DNA of 51,322 bases, taken from NCBI GenBank assembly GCA_016926955.1, contig JAFGNN010000063.1, forward strand, positions 1-51,322, given 5' to 3'. The position numbers were made by a program, and so were the translations under genes. Each line of letters opens with the position of its first letter. Within the stretch, counting starts at the first letter, position 1. Of the stretch, positions 32,665 to 40,427 are shown piece after piece. Below the pieces are notes generated by a model, which ran no database searches, had not been told where the DNA came from, and saw only the letters and a list, made by a program, of their open reading frames with translations. The stretch is from Spirochaetales bacterium. GTDB taxonomy: Bacteria; Spirochaetota; Spirochaetia; Treponematales; UBA12059.

Positions 32665-33579
32665 CTAGATCTTGTCGGCGTGCTTTTCGCCGAGGATGCC
32701 GCGCGGCCTGACAAGCAGCACGACGATGAGGATGGCGAACGCGATGCCCTCGCCGAGCAGCGAGTTGTACGCGGTCGCGAAGGTTTCGGCCACGCCCATT
32801 ATGTAGGCGCCGAGCACGGCGCCGGGAATGTTGCCGATGCCTCCGAGCACCGCGGCGATGAAGGCCTTGAGGCCCGGAAGTATTCCCATGAAGGGGAAAA
32901 TGCGCGGATAGGTCATGCCGGCGAGAAGGCCCGCCGCGCCCGCGAAGGCGCCGCCGATCATGAAGGTCCAGGCGATCACCTTCTCCACGTCGATGCCCAT
33001 CAGCTTGGCCGCGTCCTTGTCCTGCGACACCGCGCGCATGGCCTTTCCGAGCGTGGTATGGCGCACGAGGATGGTCAAGCCGATCATGAGCACGGCGGCG
33101 ACGCCGATGTCGATCAGCGCGTGCGTCGATATGGTGGCGTTCTGGCCGAGCTTGATGGGCACGCTCGGCAGGATTTCCGGAAACGCGCGGAACGATGGGC
33201 CGATGAAGGGCAGGGCGGAGAAAAGATATTCGATGAGCATCGAGACGCCGATTGCGGTGATCAGGGACGAAAGCTTCGGCTTGTAGCGGAGCGGCCTGTA
33301 GGCCAGGCGGTTGGTCAGGAGGGCGACGAGCCCCGAAGCGAGCATTGCGAGCACGAGCGCCACCGCCGCCATCGGCAGGCCCGAGCCGCCGAGCACGGCG
33401 TTGAACAGGAAGAACGCGCCATATGCCGTATAGGCGCCGATCATGTAGAAGTCGCCGTGGGCGAAATTGATGAGCCGCACGATGCCGTAGACCATCGTGT
33501 AGCCCAAGGCGATCAACGCGTATATCGAGCCGAGCTGCAGCCCGTTTACGACTTGTTGCAGGTTGAATATTGATCCCAT
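32665..33579 (-). CDS. livH: Branched-chain amino acid ABC transporter permease LivH
   Basis: The second membrane subunit, 304 residues, with the LivH N-terminus LQQVVNGLQLGSIYALIALGYTMVYGIVRLINFAHGDFYMIG (given as the characteristic block at residues 7 to 48) and the cytoplasmic motif KAMRAVSQDKDAAKLMGID. The ATG at 33579 has GGGGAG six bases upstream. It is separated from livK by a 70-base spacer with a strong hairpin. Confidence 0.94.
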   Translation of the reverse strand: MGSIFNLQQVVNGLQLGSIYALIALGYTMVYGIVRLINFAHGDFYMIGAYTAYGAFFLFNAVLGGSGLPMAAVALVLAMLASGLVALLTNRLAYRPLRYKPKLSSLITAIGVSMLIEYLFSALPFIGPSFRAFPEILPSVPIKLGQNATISTHALIDIGVAAVLMIGLTILVRHTTLGKAMRAVSQDKDAAKLMGIDVEKVIAWTFMIGGAFAGAAGLLAGMTYPRIFPFMGILPGLKAFIAAVLGGIGNIPGAVLGAYIMGVAETFATAYNSLLGEGIAFAILIVVLLVRPRGILGEKHADKI

Positions 33580-33605
33580 GGCAGACTCCCCGCTTGGATA
33601 CGGAT

Positions 33606-33629
33606 GGCGGGGCCGTTTCCGGCCCCGCC
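33606..33629 (-). other. Intercistronic hairpin between livK and livH
   Basis: A perfect 10-bp stem (GGCGGGGCCG and its complement) with a 4-base loop. On the coding strand it is followed by mixed bases, not T, so it probably protects livK mRNA or reduces read-through into livHMGF, as the hairpins after mglB may do. Confidence 0.65.
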
Positions 33630-33649
33630 CTTTGTTTCAGGAATGCCGG

Positions 33650-34792
33650 TTACGGAGCTACCGTGGTCCGATAGACCTGCTGGCCGCCCTTGATCTCGAT
33701 GATGGCCGCGGCCTTGACCGGGTTGTGCTGCGCGTCGAACGTGGTCCGCCCGGATACCGCGGCGAAGTCCGTAGCCTTGAGCGCGTCGCGGATCTTCACG
33801 CCTTCGGTGGATCCGGCGCGACCGATGGCGTCGAGCATGATGTTCATGGCGTCGTAGGCCAGGGTGGCCAGGGCGTCGGGAGCCGCGCCGTACTTCGCCG
33901 TGTACTTCCTCACGAAGTCCTGGACCTCGGGACGGGTATCGTCCTTCGAGTAGTGGTTGGTGAAGAAGCCGTTCTCGACCGCCTCGCCGCCGAGCTTGAC
34001 GAGGTCGGGGCTGTCCCAGCCGTCGCCGCCGACGAGCGGGCCGGTGAAACCCAGCTCGCGGAGCTGCTTCGCGATCAGGGCCACATCGTTATAGTAGTCG
34101 GAGATGTAGACCACGTCCGGCCCGGCCTGGACGATCTTGGTAAGCTGGGCCTTGAAGTCCGTGGCGCCGGTGGGGTGCGCCTCGAAAGCCACGACCTCGC
34201 CGCCGAGCGAGACGAAGGTGTCGCGGAAGAATTCCGAGAGACCCTTGGTGTAGTCGTTGCCGACGTCGAAGATGGCCGCCGCCTTCCGGGCGCCCAGGTC
34301 GTCGTAAGCGAACTTCGCGCCGACCGTTCCCTGGAAGGGGTCGATGAAGCAGGCGCGGAACACGAAGTCGCGGAGCTTGCCGTCGGAGAACGTGACGGAC
34401 GGGTTCGTCGAGGTGGGGCTGATCATCGGTACGCCGTACTGCTCGGAGATCGGAGCGCCGGCGAGCGACACCTTCGACATGACCGTTCCGACGATGGCGA
34501 CGACCTTGTCCTGCTGGATCAGCTTGGTCCAGACCGCGGCGCCTTCGGCCGCGTCGCCCTTGTCGTCCTCATAGACGAGCTTGATCTTCTGGCCGAGCAG
34601 ACCGCCCTTGGCATTCCACTCCTCGACCGCGAGCTCGCAGCCCTCCTGGGTTGACTTGCCGAACGTGGCGGCCTCGCCGGACACGGGGCCGACGCCGCCG
34701 ATGACGATTTCCGCGGGACCCTTGGGCGCGCAGGAAACGAGCGCGAGCGCGACGAGCAGCGCGAGCGCGACGATGGACAGGGTTCGCTTCAT
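33650..34792 (-). CDS. livK: Branched-chain amino acid-binding lipoprotein LivK
   Basis: The receptor of the Liv importer, 380 residues. A lipoprotein signal ends in LVSC (Cys21), and the mature protein has the Leu/Ile/Val-binding fold. Recognisable blocks are IGGVGPVSGEAATFGKSTQEG, VVAIVGTVMSK and PMISPTSTNPSVT, where the ligand-contacting serine and threonine residues sit. AAGGAGG lies four bases before the ATG at 34792. A good sigma-70-type promoter lies just upstream. The exact amino-acid preference cannot be read from the sequence. Confidence 0.94.
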   Translation of the reverse strand: MKRTLSIVALALLVALALVSCAPKGPAEIVIGGVGPVSGEAATFGKSTQEGCELAVEEWNAKGGLLGQKIKLVYEDDKGDAAEGAAVWTKLIQQDKVVAIVGTVMSKVSLAGAPISEQYGVPMISPTSTNPSVTFSDGKLRDFVFRACFIDPFQGTVGAKFAYDDLGARKAAAIFDVGNDYTKGLSEFFRDTFVSLGGEVVAFEAHPTGATDFKAQLTKIVQAGPDVVYISDYYNDVALIAKQLRELGFTGPLVGGDGWDSPDLVKLGGEAVENGFFTNHYSKDDTRPEVQDFVRKYTAKYGAAPDALATLAYDAMNIMLDAIGRAGSTEGVKIRDALKATDFAAVSGRTTFDAQHNPVKAAAIIEIKGGQQVYRTTVAP

Positions 34793-34829
34793 GGTTCCTC
34801 CTTCCAGTTACTATGAGGCGTTGCGTTCC

Positions 34830-34858
34830 GTCATAGAGTAGCAGTTGGAGGAAGTCAA
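34830..34858 (-). promoter_or_regulatory. Probable sigma-70-type promoter of livKHMGF
   Basis: The minus strand reads TTGACT (revcomp of 34853-34858), exactly 17 bases, then TATGAC (revcomp of 34830-34835), about 38 bases before the livK start. Five and four of six bases match the consensus. This is the best promoter I can see in the window. The rest of the 292-base livK-pyk spacer shows no other clear element. Confidence 0.6.
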
Positions 34859-35084
34859 GCGAAAACGTTGTCGTCCGAAAAAATCCGCTTGCCAAATCCC
34901 GTTTTTCGTGTCCTTTTTATCGACTTCCATATTCGTGGATGGAGATTTTCGAGAAAAGACAACCACGGCGCGGTTCCCGCGAGGGGCCCGGAACGCGCCG
35001 AATGGTGGCACTGGAGCAAGATCCTCCGAATCGCTAGACTGTCGACATAACCAAGCAGTTCGTCCAGGACTGACAGAGGTAGCC

Positions 35085-36551
35085 ATGGAACGCGAATTCA
35101 AGAGAACCAAGATCGTCTGCACCATCGGCCCCGCGACCCGGAGCGTGGAAGCCATCCGTAACCTCGCGATGGCCGGCGCCGACGTCTTCCGCATCAACTT
35201 CTCGCACAGCTCGGAGGCCGAAGCCCTCGAGACCCTGGATATGGTCAGGAAGGTCCGCGAGGAGCTGCGCCTGCCGCTCGCGGTCATGGGCGACATAAAG
35301 GGTCCGGCCGTCCGGCTCTACGGATACAAGGAAGCCGTTGACATCGAAGCCGGCGACCTCGTCACCATCGAGAGCTGGCATGGCGACGATCCCGAAAGCT
35401 CCGCCGTAAAGGGCCCGCGCCACCTGTGGACCAACCTTCCCGAGATCGACACGCTCGTGAAGCCGGGCCAGCGCGTCCTCCTCATGGACGGCTACTTCCT
35501 CGGCGAGGTCGTCGCCATTCATGTCGGGGCGGTGGACGTCAAGATAGGCAACGCCGGCCGCCTCCGGCCGAAAGCGCACCTGACCATCCCGAACGTCGAC
35601 TACCCGATTCCCTTCCTCTCGTCGAAGGACGTCTCGGACATCGCTCTGGCCGCGGAGAACGAGGTCGAATACGTGGCGCTCTCCTTCGTCCGATCGGGCA
35701 CCGACATCGAGGAAGCCCGCAGGCTGATCCAGCGCTCGCGAACAAAATCGGGCGGACGCCCCCGGACACGCATCATCGCTAAAATCGAGAGCGCCAAGGG
35801 ACTCGCCAACATCGAGGAGATCGTGGAGGCCGCCGACGGCGTCATGGTCGCCCGCGGCGACATGGGCGTCGAGATGGCCATCGAGGCGGTGCCCATCGCG
35901 CAGAAGCGTATCATCCGGGTCTGCCGCGACTCGGGCAAACCGGCCATCACCGCGACCCAGATGCTTGAATCGATGATAGAAAGCCCGATCCCGACCCGCG
36001 CCGAGGCCAGCGACGTGGCCAACGCCTGCTTCGATTCCACCAGCGCCGTCATGCTTTCGGGCGAGACGGCCATCGGCAAGCATTCAGTCCGCACCGTCGA
36101 AACCATGAGCGCCATCATCCGCACCGCGGAGGCCGAGTTCGACTACGAAACTTTCCACGCGCTCATTCCCGCCGAGGTGCGGAGCCGCGACCTGCCGTCG
36201 ATCGTCACCTACAGCGCGGTATCGATGGCCTACCAGTGCGGCGCGGCCGCCATCCTCGTTTTCACCGAAACAGGAGGGGCCGCGCGCGGCCTCTCGCGGC
36301 TCAGGCCCCGCCAGCCCATCATCGCCTTCGCCACCGACGAGCTCGTGCGGCGCCAGCTCGCCCTCTCGTGGGGCGTCGTGCCGCTCTCGCACTCCGGCGC
36401 CCCGGAGCTAGACCAGGTGGTGGCCGAGGGGCTATCTGCGGCGAAGGCCTCGGGCTATCTCAAGGCCGGCGACCGGGCCGTCGTGGTGGCGGGCTTGCCG
36501 CTTACCAAACAGGGTTCCACCAACGTCATCCGTGTTGAGACGGTGAAGTAG
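35085..36551 (+). CDS. pyk: Pyruvate kinase
   Basis: The glycolytic enzyme that makes pyruvate and ATP from phosphoenolpyruvate, 488 residues. Motifs in order: TKIVCTIGPATRS, RINFSHSS, MGDIKGPAVRLYG, LSFVRSGTDI, IAKIESAKGLANIEEI, VARGDMGVEM and ITATQMLESMIESP. The last is the substrate-binding block. The C-terminal domain is the usual alpha/beta fold with no added phosphotransferase domain. DIKGPAVR differs from the common DTKGPEIR. The ATG at 35085 has a modest AGAGG upstream; the open frame before it is not coding. TAGACT about 45 bases upstream could be a -10 element. Confidence 0.95.
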   Translation: MEREFKRTKIVCTIGPATRSVEAIRNLAMAGADVFRINFSHSSEAEALETLDMVRKVREELRLPLAVMGDIKGPAVRLYGYKEAVDIEAGDLVTIESWHGDDPESSAVKGPRHLWTNLPEIDTLVKPGQRVLLMDGYFLGEVVAIHVGAVDVKIGNAGRLRPKAHLTIPNVDYPIPFLSSKDVSDIALAAENEVEYVALSFVRSGTDIEEARRLIQRSRTKSGGRPRTRIIAKIESAKGLANIEEIVEAADGVMVARGDMGVEMAIEAVPIAQKRIIRVCRDSGKPAITATQMLESMIESPIPTRAEASDVANACFDSTSAVMLSGETAIGKHSVRTVETMSAIIRTAEAEFDYETFHALIPAEVRSRDLPSIVTYSAVSMAYQCGAAAILVFTETGGAARGLSRLRPRQPIIAFATDELVRRQLALSWGVVPLSHSGAPELDQVVAEGLSAAKASGYLKAGDRAVVVAGLPLTKQGSTNVIRVETVK

Positions 36552-36580
36552 GTCCCGGCCGCGACCGGAATCCCTGGCCG

Positions 36581-36591
36581 GGGACAGACCT
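36581..36591 (+). repeat. Single GGGACAGACCT word between pyk and its terminator
   Basis: One plus-form copy lies 29 bases after the pyk stop, just before the terminator stem. Confidence 0.8.
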
Positions 36592-36597
36592 GTCCGG

Positions 36598-36634
36598 AAA
36601 CGAAGGGCGCGGGATCCCCCGCGCCTTTCGTTTT
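36598..36634. terminator. Bidirectional intrinsic terminator between pyk and malQ
   Basis: GGCGCGGG pairs with CCCGCGCC around ATCC, and the stem continues through eight A/T-rich pairs (one G-T), giving about 16 pairs with T-rich flanks on both strands. It fits convergent genes sharing one terminator. Confidence 0.85.
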
Positions 36635-36646
36635 CAGTGCGAGGGC

Positions 36647-38620
36647 TCAAGTCCGGGGACGGGCGGCGACCACCTTCCCCGCCGCGGCGGCCCACAGCTC
36701 GTCATCGGCGAGCTCCTCGAGCGACCGGGGCATCCTCCAGGTCCAATTCGAATCGTTCACCGTCCCTGGGACATTCACGCGCTCCTCGCGGCAATCGGCC
36801 GGATTCCAGCCGGGCGCGAGGCCGAGCCAGTCCTGCAACTGCGCCACGAAAAGCAGGGAATTCGACTTGGCGAGCGCGCTCATCAAGCGAGCCTGAATCT
36901 CGGGCGACCAAGGTTCGGCCGCCGCATCCTTCCCTTCGAGGAACGAGAGGAAGCGCGCGCCTTCGCCTTCGCGCTCGTACCACTCCCGCAGCGTCGAGGT
37001 GTCGTGGACCGATGAGGCGGTCACGGTCAGTCGCGGATACTCGGCGAGCGGCACGAAGGGCTGTCCATCGAGGTGCCAGTACCGGGACCATCGGGGAATG
37101 CGGAGACCGAGGATGCCGAGTTCGGCCAGGGTCGGCGCGACGCAGGGGGGCACCGATCCGAGATCCTCGGCGCAGGGCAGCATCTCCGTCGCCCCTTTCA
37201 GGACGCCCAGCAGACGCCTGCCTTGCTCTTCCCACGCCTCGTCGTCCTGTCGCCCGAGTGCCCCGAAAAGATCCTCGAGCCGACCGCGCTCGTGGTCTGA
37301 AAGCGTCGCCCAAGCTGACGCCTCTTTCCAACGCCAGGCCTTGACGTAGCGCCCGGTACCGGTTCCGACCAACACGCGGTCCCGCCAGGCCGCGGCCAGG
37401 AACTCCTTCGCCATCGCGCCCAAATCGAGCGCGTCGATGTCCTTCTCGCCGCGGATTGATGGCTTGAACAGGAAGAGCTCCTCGTTCCCGATGCGGTCCA
37501 AGGCCAGGCGGATGGCGCCGGCGGCCTGACCGGCCGGATCCGGCGTTGCGGCGAGCGCTCGGAGAAGATCAGCCGTCCTGATGTGCGGTTCGGACATCCA
37601 GCGGATGCGGTCGCCGTCGAACCCGAGCGCCCGGAGCTCGTCCGCCCCGACGTCACCTCCCGGCACGAAGCGACCGAGAGCGCCTTCGCGGTCTGCGGCG
37701 GGCAAGGCCCAGATCCGGAAGAAGCCGAGCACGTGGTCGATCCGGTACGCGGCGTAGAATTTGTCCGCCGACCTGAGCCGGTCGATCCAGAACGAGTAGC
37801 CCCGTCGTGCCAGCGCGTCCCAATCATAGATCGGGAAACCCCAGTTCTGGCCGAGTGGAGCGCCCGCGTCGGGTGGAGCGCCCGCCCGCAAGTCGTCGCG
37901 GAACGCCTCTCGGTCTGACCAGGCATCGGCTGAATCCTCGTTGAGCAGGATGGGCAGATCTCCCTTGAGCGCGATGCCCCGCTCGGCGAGGGAGCGGGCC
38001 GCGGCCGAAAACTGCTGCTCGCAACGGTATTGGACCCATGCCTGCTTGCGGTGCTCCACTGCGAGCGACGGATCGTTCCAGAGCGCCTCGATCTCGCCGG
38101 GGCCGGGATCACGGTGCTCGTTCCATTCCTTCCATGAACGCCATTCGTTCAAGCGCTTGAGACGCATGTAGACCGCGTAGGATCTGATCCACGAGTTGGC
38201 GATTATCCACGCGTCGAGCGACTTGTCCGCGGCGATGGCTTCCATGTTCGCTTCATATATGCGGTCGAGAAGGTCCAGCTTGGCGAGCAGCAGTTCATCG
38301 TAGGGGAATCGTCCCTCCCGCTCGAAGCGGGCGCGGAACGCGGCCGTCTCCTTCCTGAACGCCCTCGCTTCCGGAAGGGACTGGAGGGAGAGGTGGAGCG
38401 GATGCAGGGCGAAGGCCGAAAGCGCCGAATATGGACTCGTCTGCCGACCGGAATCATTGACTGGCAAAAGTTGGACCAGGCGGATTCCCGCCTTTTCGCA
38501 AACCGGGCCGAGCGCGGCGAGATCGGGGAATTCGCCCACTCCGGAGCTGGCGGAGCTGCGCAGCGCGGCCAAAGGTACCGCAAGGCCAGCCACGGGCCGC
38601 GTTCCAAGCTCGTATTTCAT
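36647..38620 (-). CDS. malQ: 4-alpha-glucanotransferase (GH77)
   Basis: Amylomaltase transfers alpha-1,4-glucan chains during maltodextrin or glycogen breakdown. The 657-residue protein has the family catalytic residues: nucleophile Asp295 in YRIDHVLGFFR, acid/base Glu485 in CAEDLG and Asp540 in SVHDTSTLR. The N-terminus PLAALRSSASSGVGEFPDL and the block LRIPRW also fit. Length is in the range of the longer MalQ forms. The start at 38620 gives MKYELGTRP; no strong ribosome binding site is visible. It is followed by the shared terminator and preceded by radA, 78 bases upstream. Confidence 0.94.
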   Translation of the reverse strand: MKYELGTRPVAGLAVPLAALRSSASSGVGEFPDLAALGPVCEKAGIRLVQLLPVNDSGRQTSPYSALSAFALHPLHLSLQSLPEARAFRKETAAFRARFEREGRFPYDELLLAKLDLLDRIYEANMEAIAADKSLDAWIIANSWIRSYAVYMRLKRLNEWRSWKEWNEHRDPGPGEIEALWNDPSLAVEHRKQAWVQYRCEQQFSAAARSLAERGIALKGDLPILLNEDSADAWSDREAFRDDLRAGAPPDAGAPLGQNWGFPIYDWDALARRGYSFWIDRLRSADKFYAAYRIDHVLGFFRIWALPAADREGALGRFVPGGDVGADELRALGFDGDRIRWMSEPHIRTADLLRALAATPDPAGQAAGAIRLALDRIGNEELFLFKPSIRGEKDIDALDLGAMAKEFLAAAWRDRVLVGTGTGRYVKAWRWKEASAWATLSDHERGRLEDLFGALGRQDDEAWEEQGRRLLGVLKGATEMLPCAEDLGSVPPCVAPTLAELGILGLRIPRWSRYWHLDGQPFVPLAEYPRLTVTASSVHDTSTLREWYEREGEGARFLSFLEGKDAAAEPWSPEIQARLMSALAKSNSLLFVAQLQDWLGLAPGWNPADCREERVNVPGTVNDSNWTWRMPRSLEELADDELWAAAAGKVVAARPRT

Positions 38621-38698
38621 GCGTTGTTATCCTCCGGCGCGAATTATAGCCGCGGCGTACGGCTTTTGGAACGGGAGCGGGAATCCGCTCGCCCCGGC

Positions 38699-40111
38699 TC
38701 AGTCCGCGGCCCTTTCCCCGCCAGTCCGCCTCGCGGCGTCGGCGCCGAAAAGCGCGCGCAGAGCATCCTTCAGGGTCGCGGAACGCGACCAGGCCGCGGC
38801 ATTGCCGTTCCTCCCTTCGTCCTCCCGATCGCCGCCGTCCGCCGGCCCCACGAATTTCGGGAAGCCGAGCCCCGCCGCCGCGCGAGCGCGCGAAAGGAGC
38901 CGGCGCACGGGCCGCACTTCTCCGGCGAGGGAAAGCTCGCCCGCCATGGCCACGCCTTGCGGTAGCGCGATTCCGGAACGCGCCGACCAAAGTGCCGCCG
39001 CTATGGCCAGGTCTGCCCCCGGCTCCGCCACCTTCACTCCGCCGGCCACATTGACGTAGAGATCCTGGTCGGAGAATCGCATGCCAGCCCAGCGCTCCAG
39101 TATGGCCGCGATCCGCGCGACGCGCTGCGAGTCGACCCGATCAGCGTAGACGCGCGTCAGTGAAGCCTTGGCCGGCGCCACCAAGGCCTGCACTTCCACA
39201 AGCAGGCAACGGCTCCCTTCCCACAAGGCGGCCACCGCGGCGCCGGCCGGAAGCGCGCCGTCGCGGCGCGTCAGGAACAAGCTCGACGGATCGGGCAGCT
39301 CCGCCAAGCCTTTCGCGCCCATCGTGAAGATGCCGAGCTCGTCCGTCGAACCGAAACGGTTTTTCGCGGCACGGAGGAAGCGGGCGTCGGCGTCGTTCTG
39401 CTCGAAGTAGAGCACCGTGTCCACCAGATGCTCCACCGCCTTGGGCCCCGCGATGGTCCCTTCCTTCGTGACGTGCGCCACGACGAAAAGCGCCGCTCCG
39501 TGGGTCTTCGCCCAATCGGAAAGGGCCGCAACCCCGTACTTGATCTGGTTGACGGTGCCCGGGACGGCGCCGGCTTCCTCGCTGCGCAGGGTCTGGGCCG
39601 AGTCCGCGACCACGAGCACGGGTTTTACCCGCTCGAGCGTGGCCAGGATGGACTCGACCTCCCCCGTGCAGAGCACCTCGAGAGTATCCCGCGAAAGCCC
39701 CAGGCGATCGGCTCGAAGCCTGAGCTGTGCCGCGCTTTCCTCGCCGGAGACATACAGGACCCTGCCCTTGGTACGGACGAGCGCGGCCAACTGGAGCAGC
39801 AGGGTGCTTTTTCCGATACCCGGCTCTCCGCCCACCAGCACCGCGGAACCGGGCATCACGCCTCCGCCGAGCACCCGATCGAGCTCTCCTATCCCCGAAG
39901 GGAATCGTTCCCCCTCTCCAGGGTCGATAGCCGCGAGGGGCACGGAAAAATGCCCGAGCCCGGATCCCGAGCCTTGCGGCCGAGCATCGGCCACGGAGGT
40001 CTCGCGAAAGGTGTTCCATTCGCCGCAGACGGGACAGCGCCCGAGCCACTTGGGCTCGTCATGGCCGCACGAGGAACAACGAAAAACGCTGGTTTTCTTC
40101 TTCACGTCCAC
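38699..40111 (-). CDS. radA: DNA repair protein RadA
   Basis: A DnaB-like/RecA-like ATPase that helps extend D-loops in recombination. The 470-residue protein has a four-cysteine zinc finger (Cys12, 15, 26, 29), Walker A GEPGIGKST with Lys101, the RadA-specific KNRFGST and a C-terminal Lon-like domain. The GTG at 40111 is one choice. A second GTG at 40105 would give MKKKTSVFRC, closer to the usual N-terminus. On the minus strand TGCTAATAT lies just before these codons and could be an extended -10, giving a leaderless or nearly leaderless mRNA. No ribosome binding site is visible. The 42-bp repeat array lies immediately upstream. Confidence 0.93.
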   Translation of the reverse strand: MDVKKKTSVFRCSSCGHDEPKWLGRCPVCGEWNTFRETSVADARPQGSGSGLGHFSVPLAAIDPGEGERFPSGIGELDRVLGGGVMPGSAVLVGGEPGIGKSTLLLQLAALVRTKGRVLYVSGEESAAQLRLRADRLGLSRDTLEVLCTGEVESILATLERVKPVLVVADSAQTLRSEEAGAVPGTVNQIKYGVAALSDWAKTHGAALFVVAHVTKEGTIAGPKAVEHLVDTVLYFEQNDADARFLRAAKNRFGSTDELGIFTMGAKGLAELPDPSSLFLTRRDGALPAGAAVAALWEGSRCLLVEVQALVAPAKASLTRVYADRVDSQRVARIAAILERWAGMRFSDQDLYVNVAGGVKVAEPGADLAIAAALWSARSGIALPQGVAMAGELSLAGEVRPVRRLLSRARAAAGLGFPKFVGPADGGDREDEGRNGNAAAWSRSATLKDALRALFGADAARRTGGERAAD

Positions 40112-40120
40112 ATATTAGCA
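40112..40120 (-). promoter_or_regulatory. Candidate extended -10 of radA
   Basis: The minus strand reads TGCTAATAT directly before the GTG start. A transcript from here would have almost no leader. I see no clear -35. Confidence 0.3.
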
Positions 40121-40179
40121 GAAAACGGCATGACGCTTGCGCCAATCGCCCATCGAACGCACCGCCGAAAGGGACAGGA

Positions 40180-40358
40180 GGGACAGACCTCGTCATCGGG
40201 GACAGACCTTCAGTCGCGCCAGGGACAGACCTCATCATCGGGGACAGACCTTCAGTCGCGCCAGGGACAGACCTCGTCATCGGAGACAGACCTCCAGTCG
40301 CGCCAGGGACAGACCTCGCCATCGGGGACAGACCTTCGGTCACGCCAGGGACAGACCT
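40180..40358 (+). repeat. Four-unit 42-bp array with nine GGGACAGACCT words
   Basis: Words start at 40180, 40199, 40222, 40241, 40264, 40283 (one mismatch), 40306, 40325 and 40348. The spacing alternates exactly 19 and 23 bp, so the unit is 42 bp with two words per unit. The region between radA and the next gene is 316 bases; it holds this array and a terminator, and no gene. Confidence 0.93.
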
Positions 40359-40376
40359 CGGCCGCCCGACCCGGTC

Positions 40377-40408
40377 AAAAAAAAGGGGGAGGGCTCACGC
40401 CCTCCCCC
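40377..40408 (-). terminator. Intrinsic terminator of the vWA lipoprotein gene
   Basis: On the minus strand a perfect 10-bp stem (GGGGGAGGGC and its complement) with a 4-base loop is followed by eight T, 20 bases after the stop codon. Confidence 0.92.
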
Positions 40409-40427
40409 CATCCTTTCGGTGTTTCCG

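Noticed and set aside
31954-33573. A 539-codon plus-strand open frame
   Set aside because: Antisense to livM and livH; composition (Arg, Glu, Gln, His rich) fits a shadow frame.
40180-40358. CRISPR array
   Set aside because: Spacers are 8 and 12 bp and repeat themselves; this is a tandem repeat.
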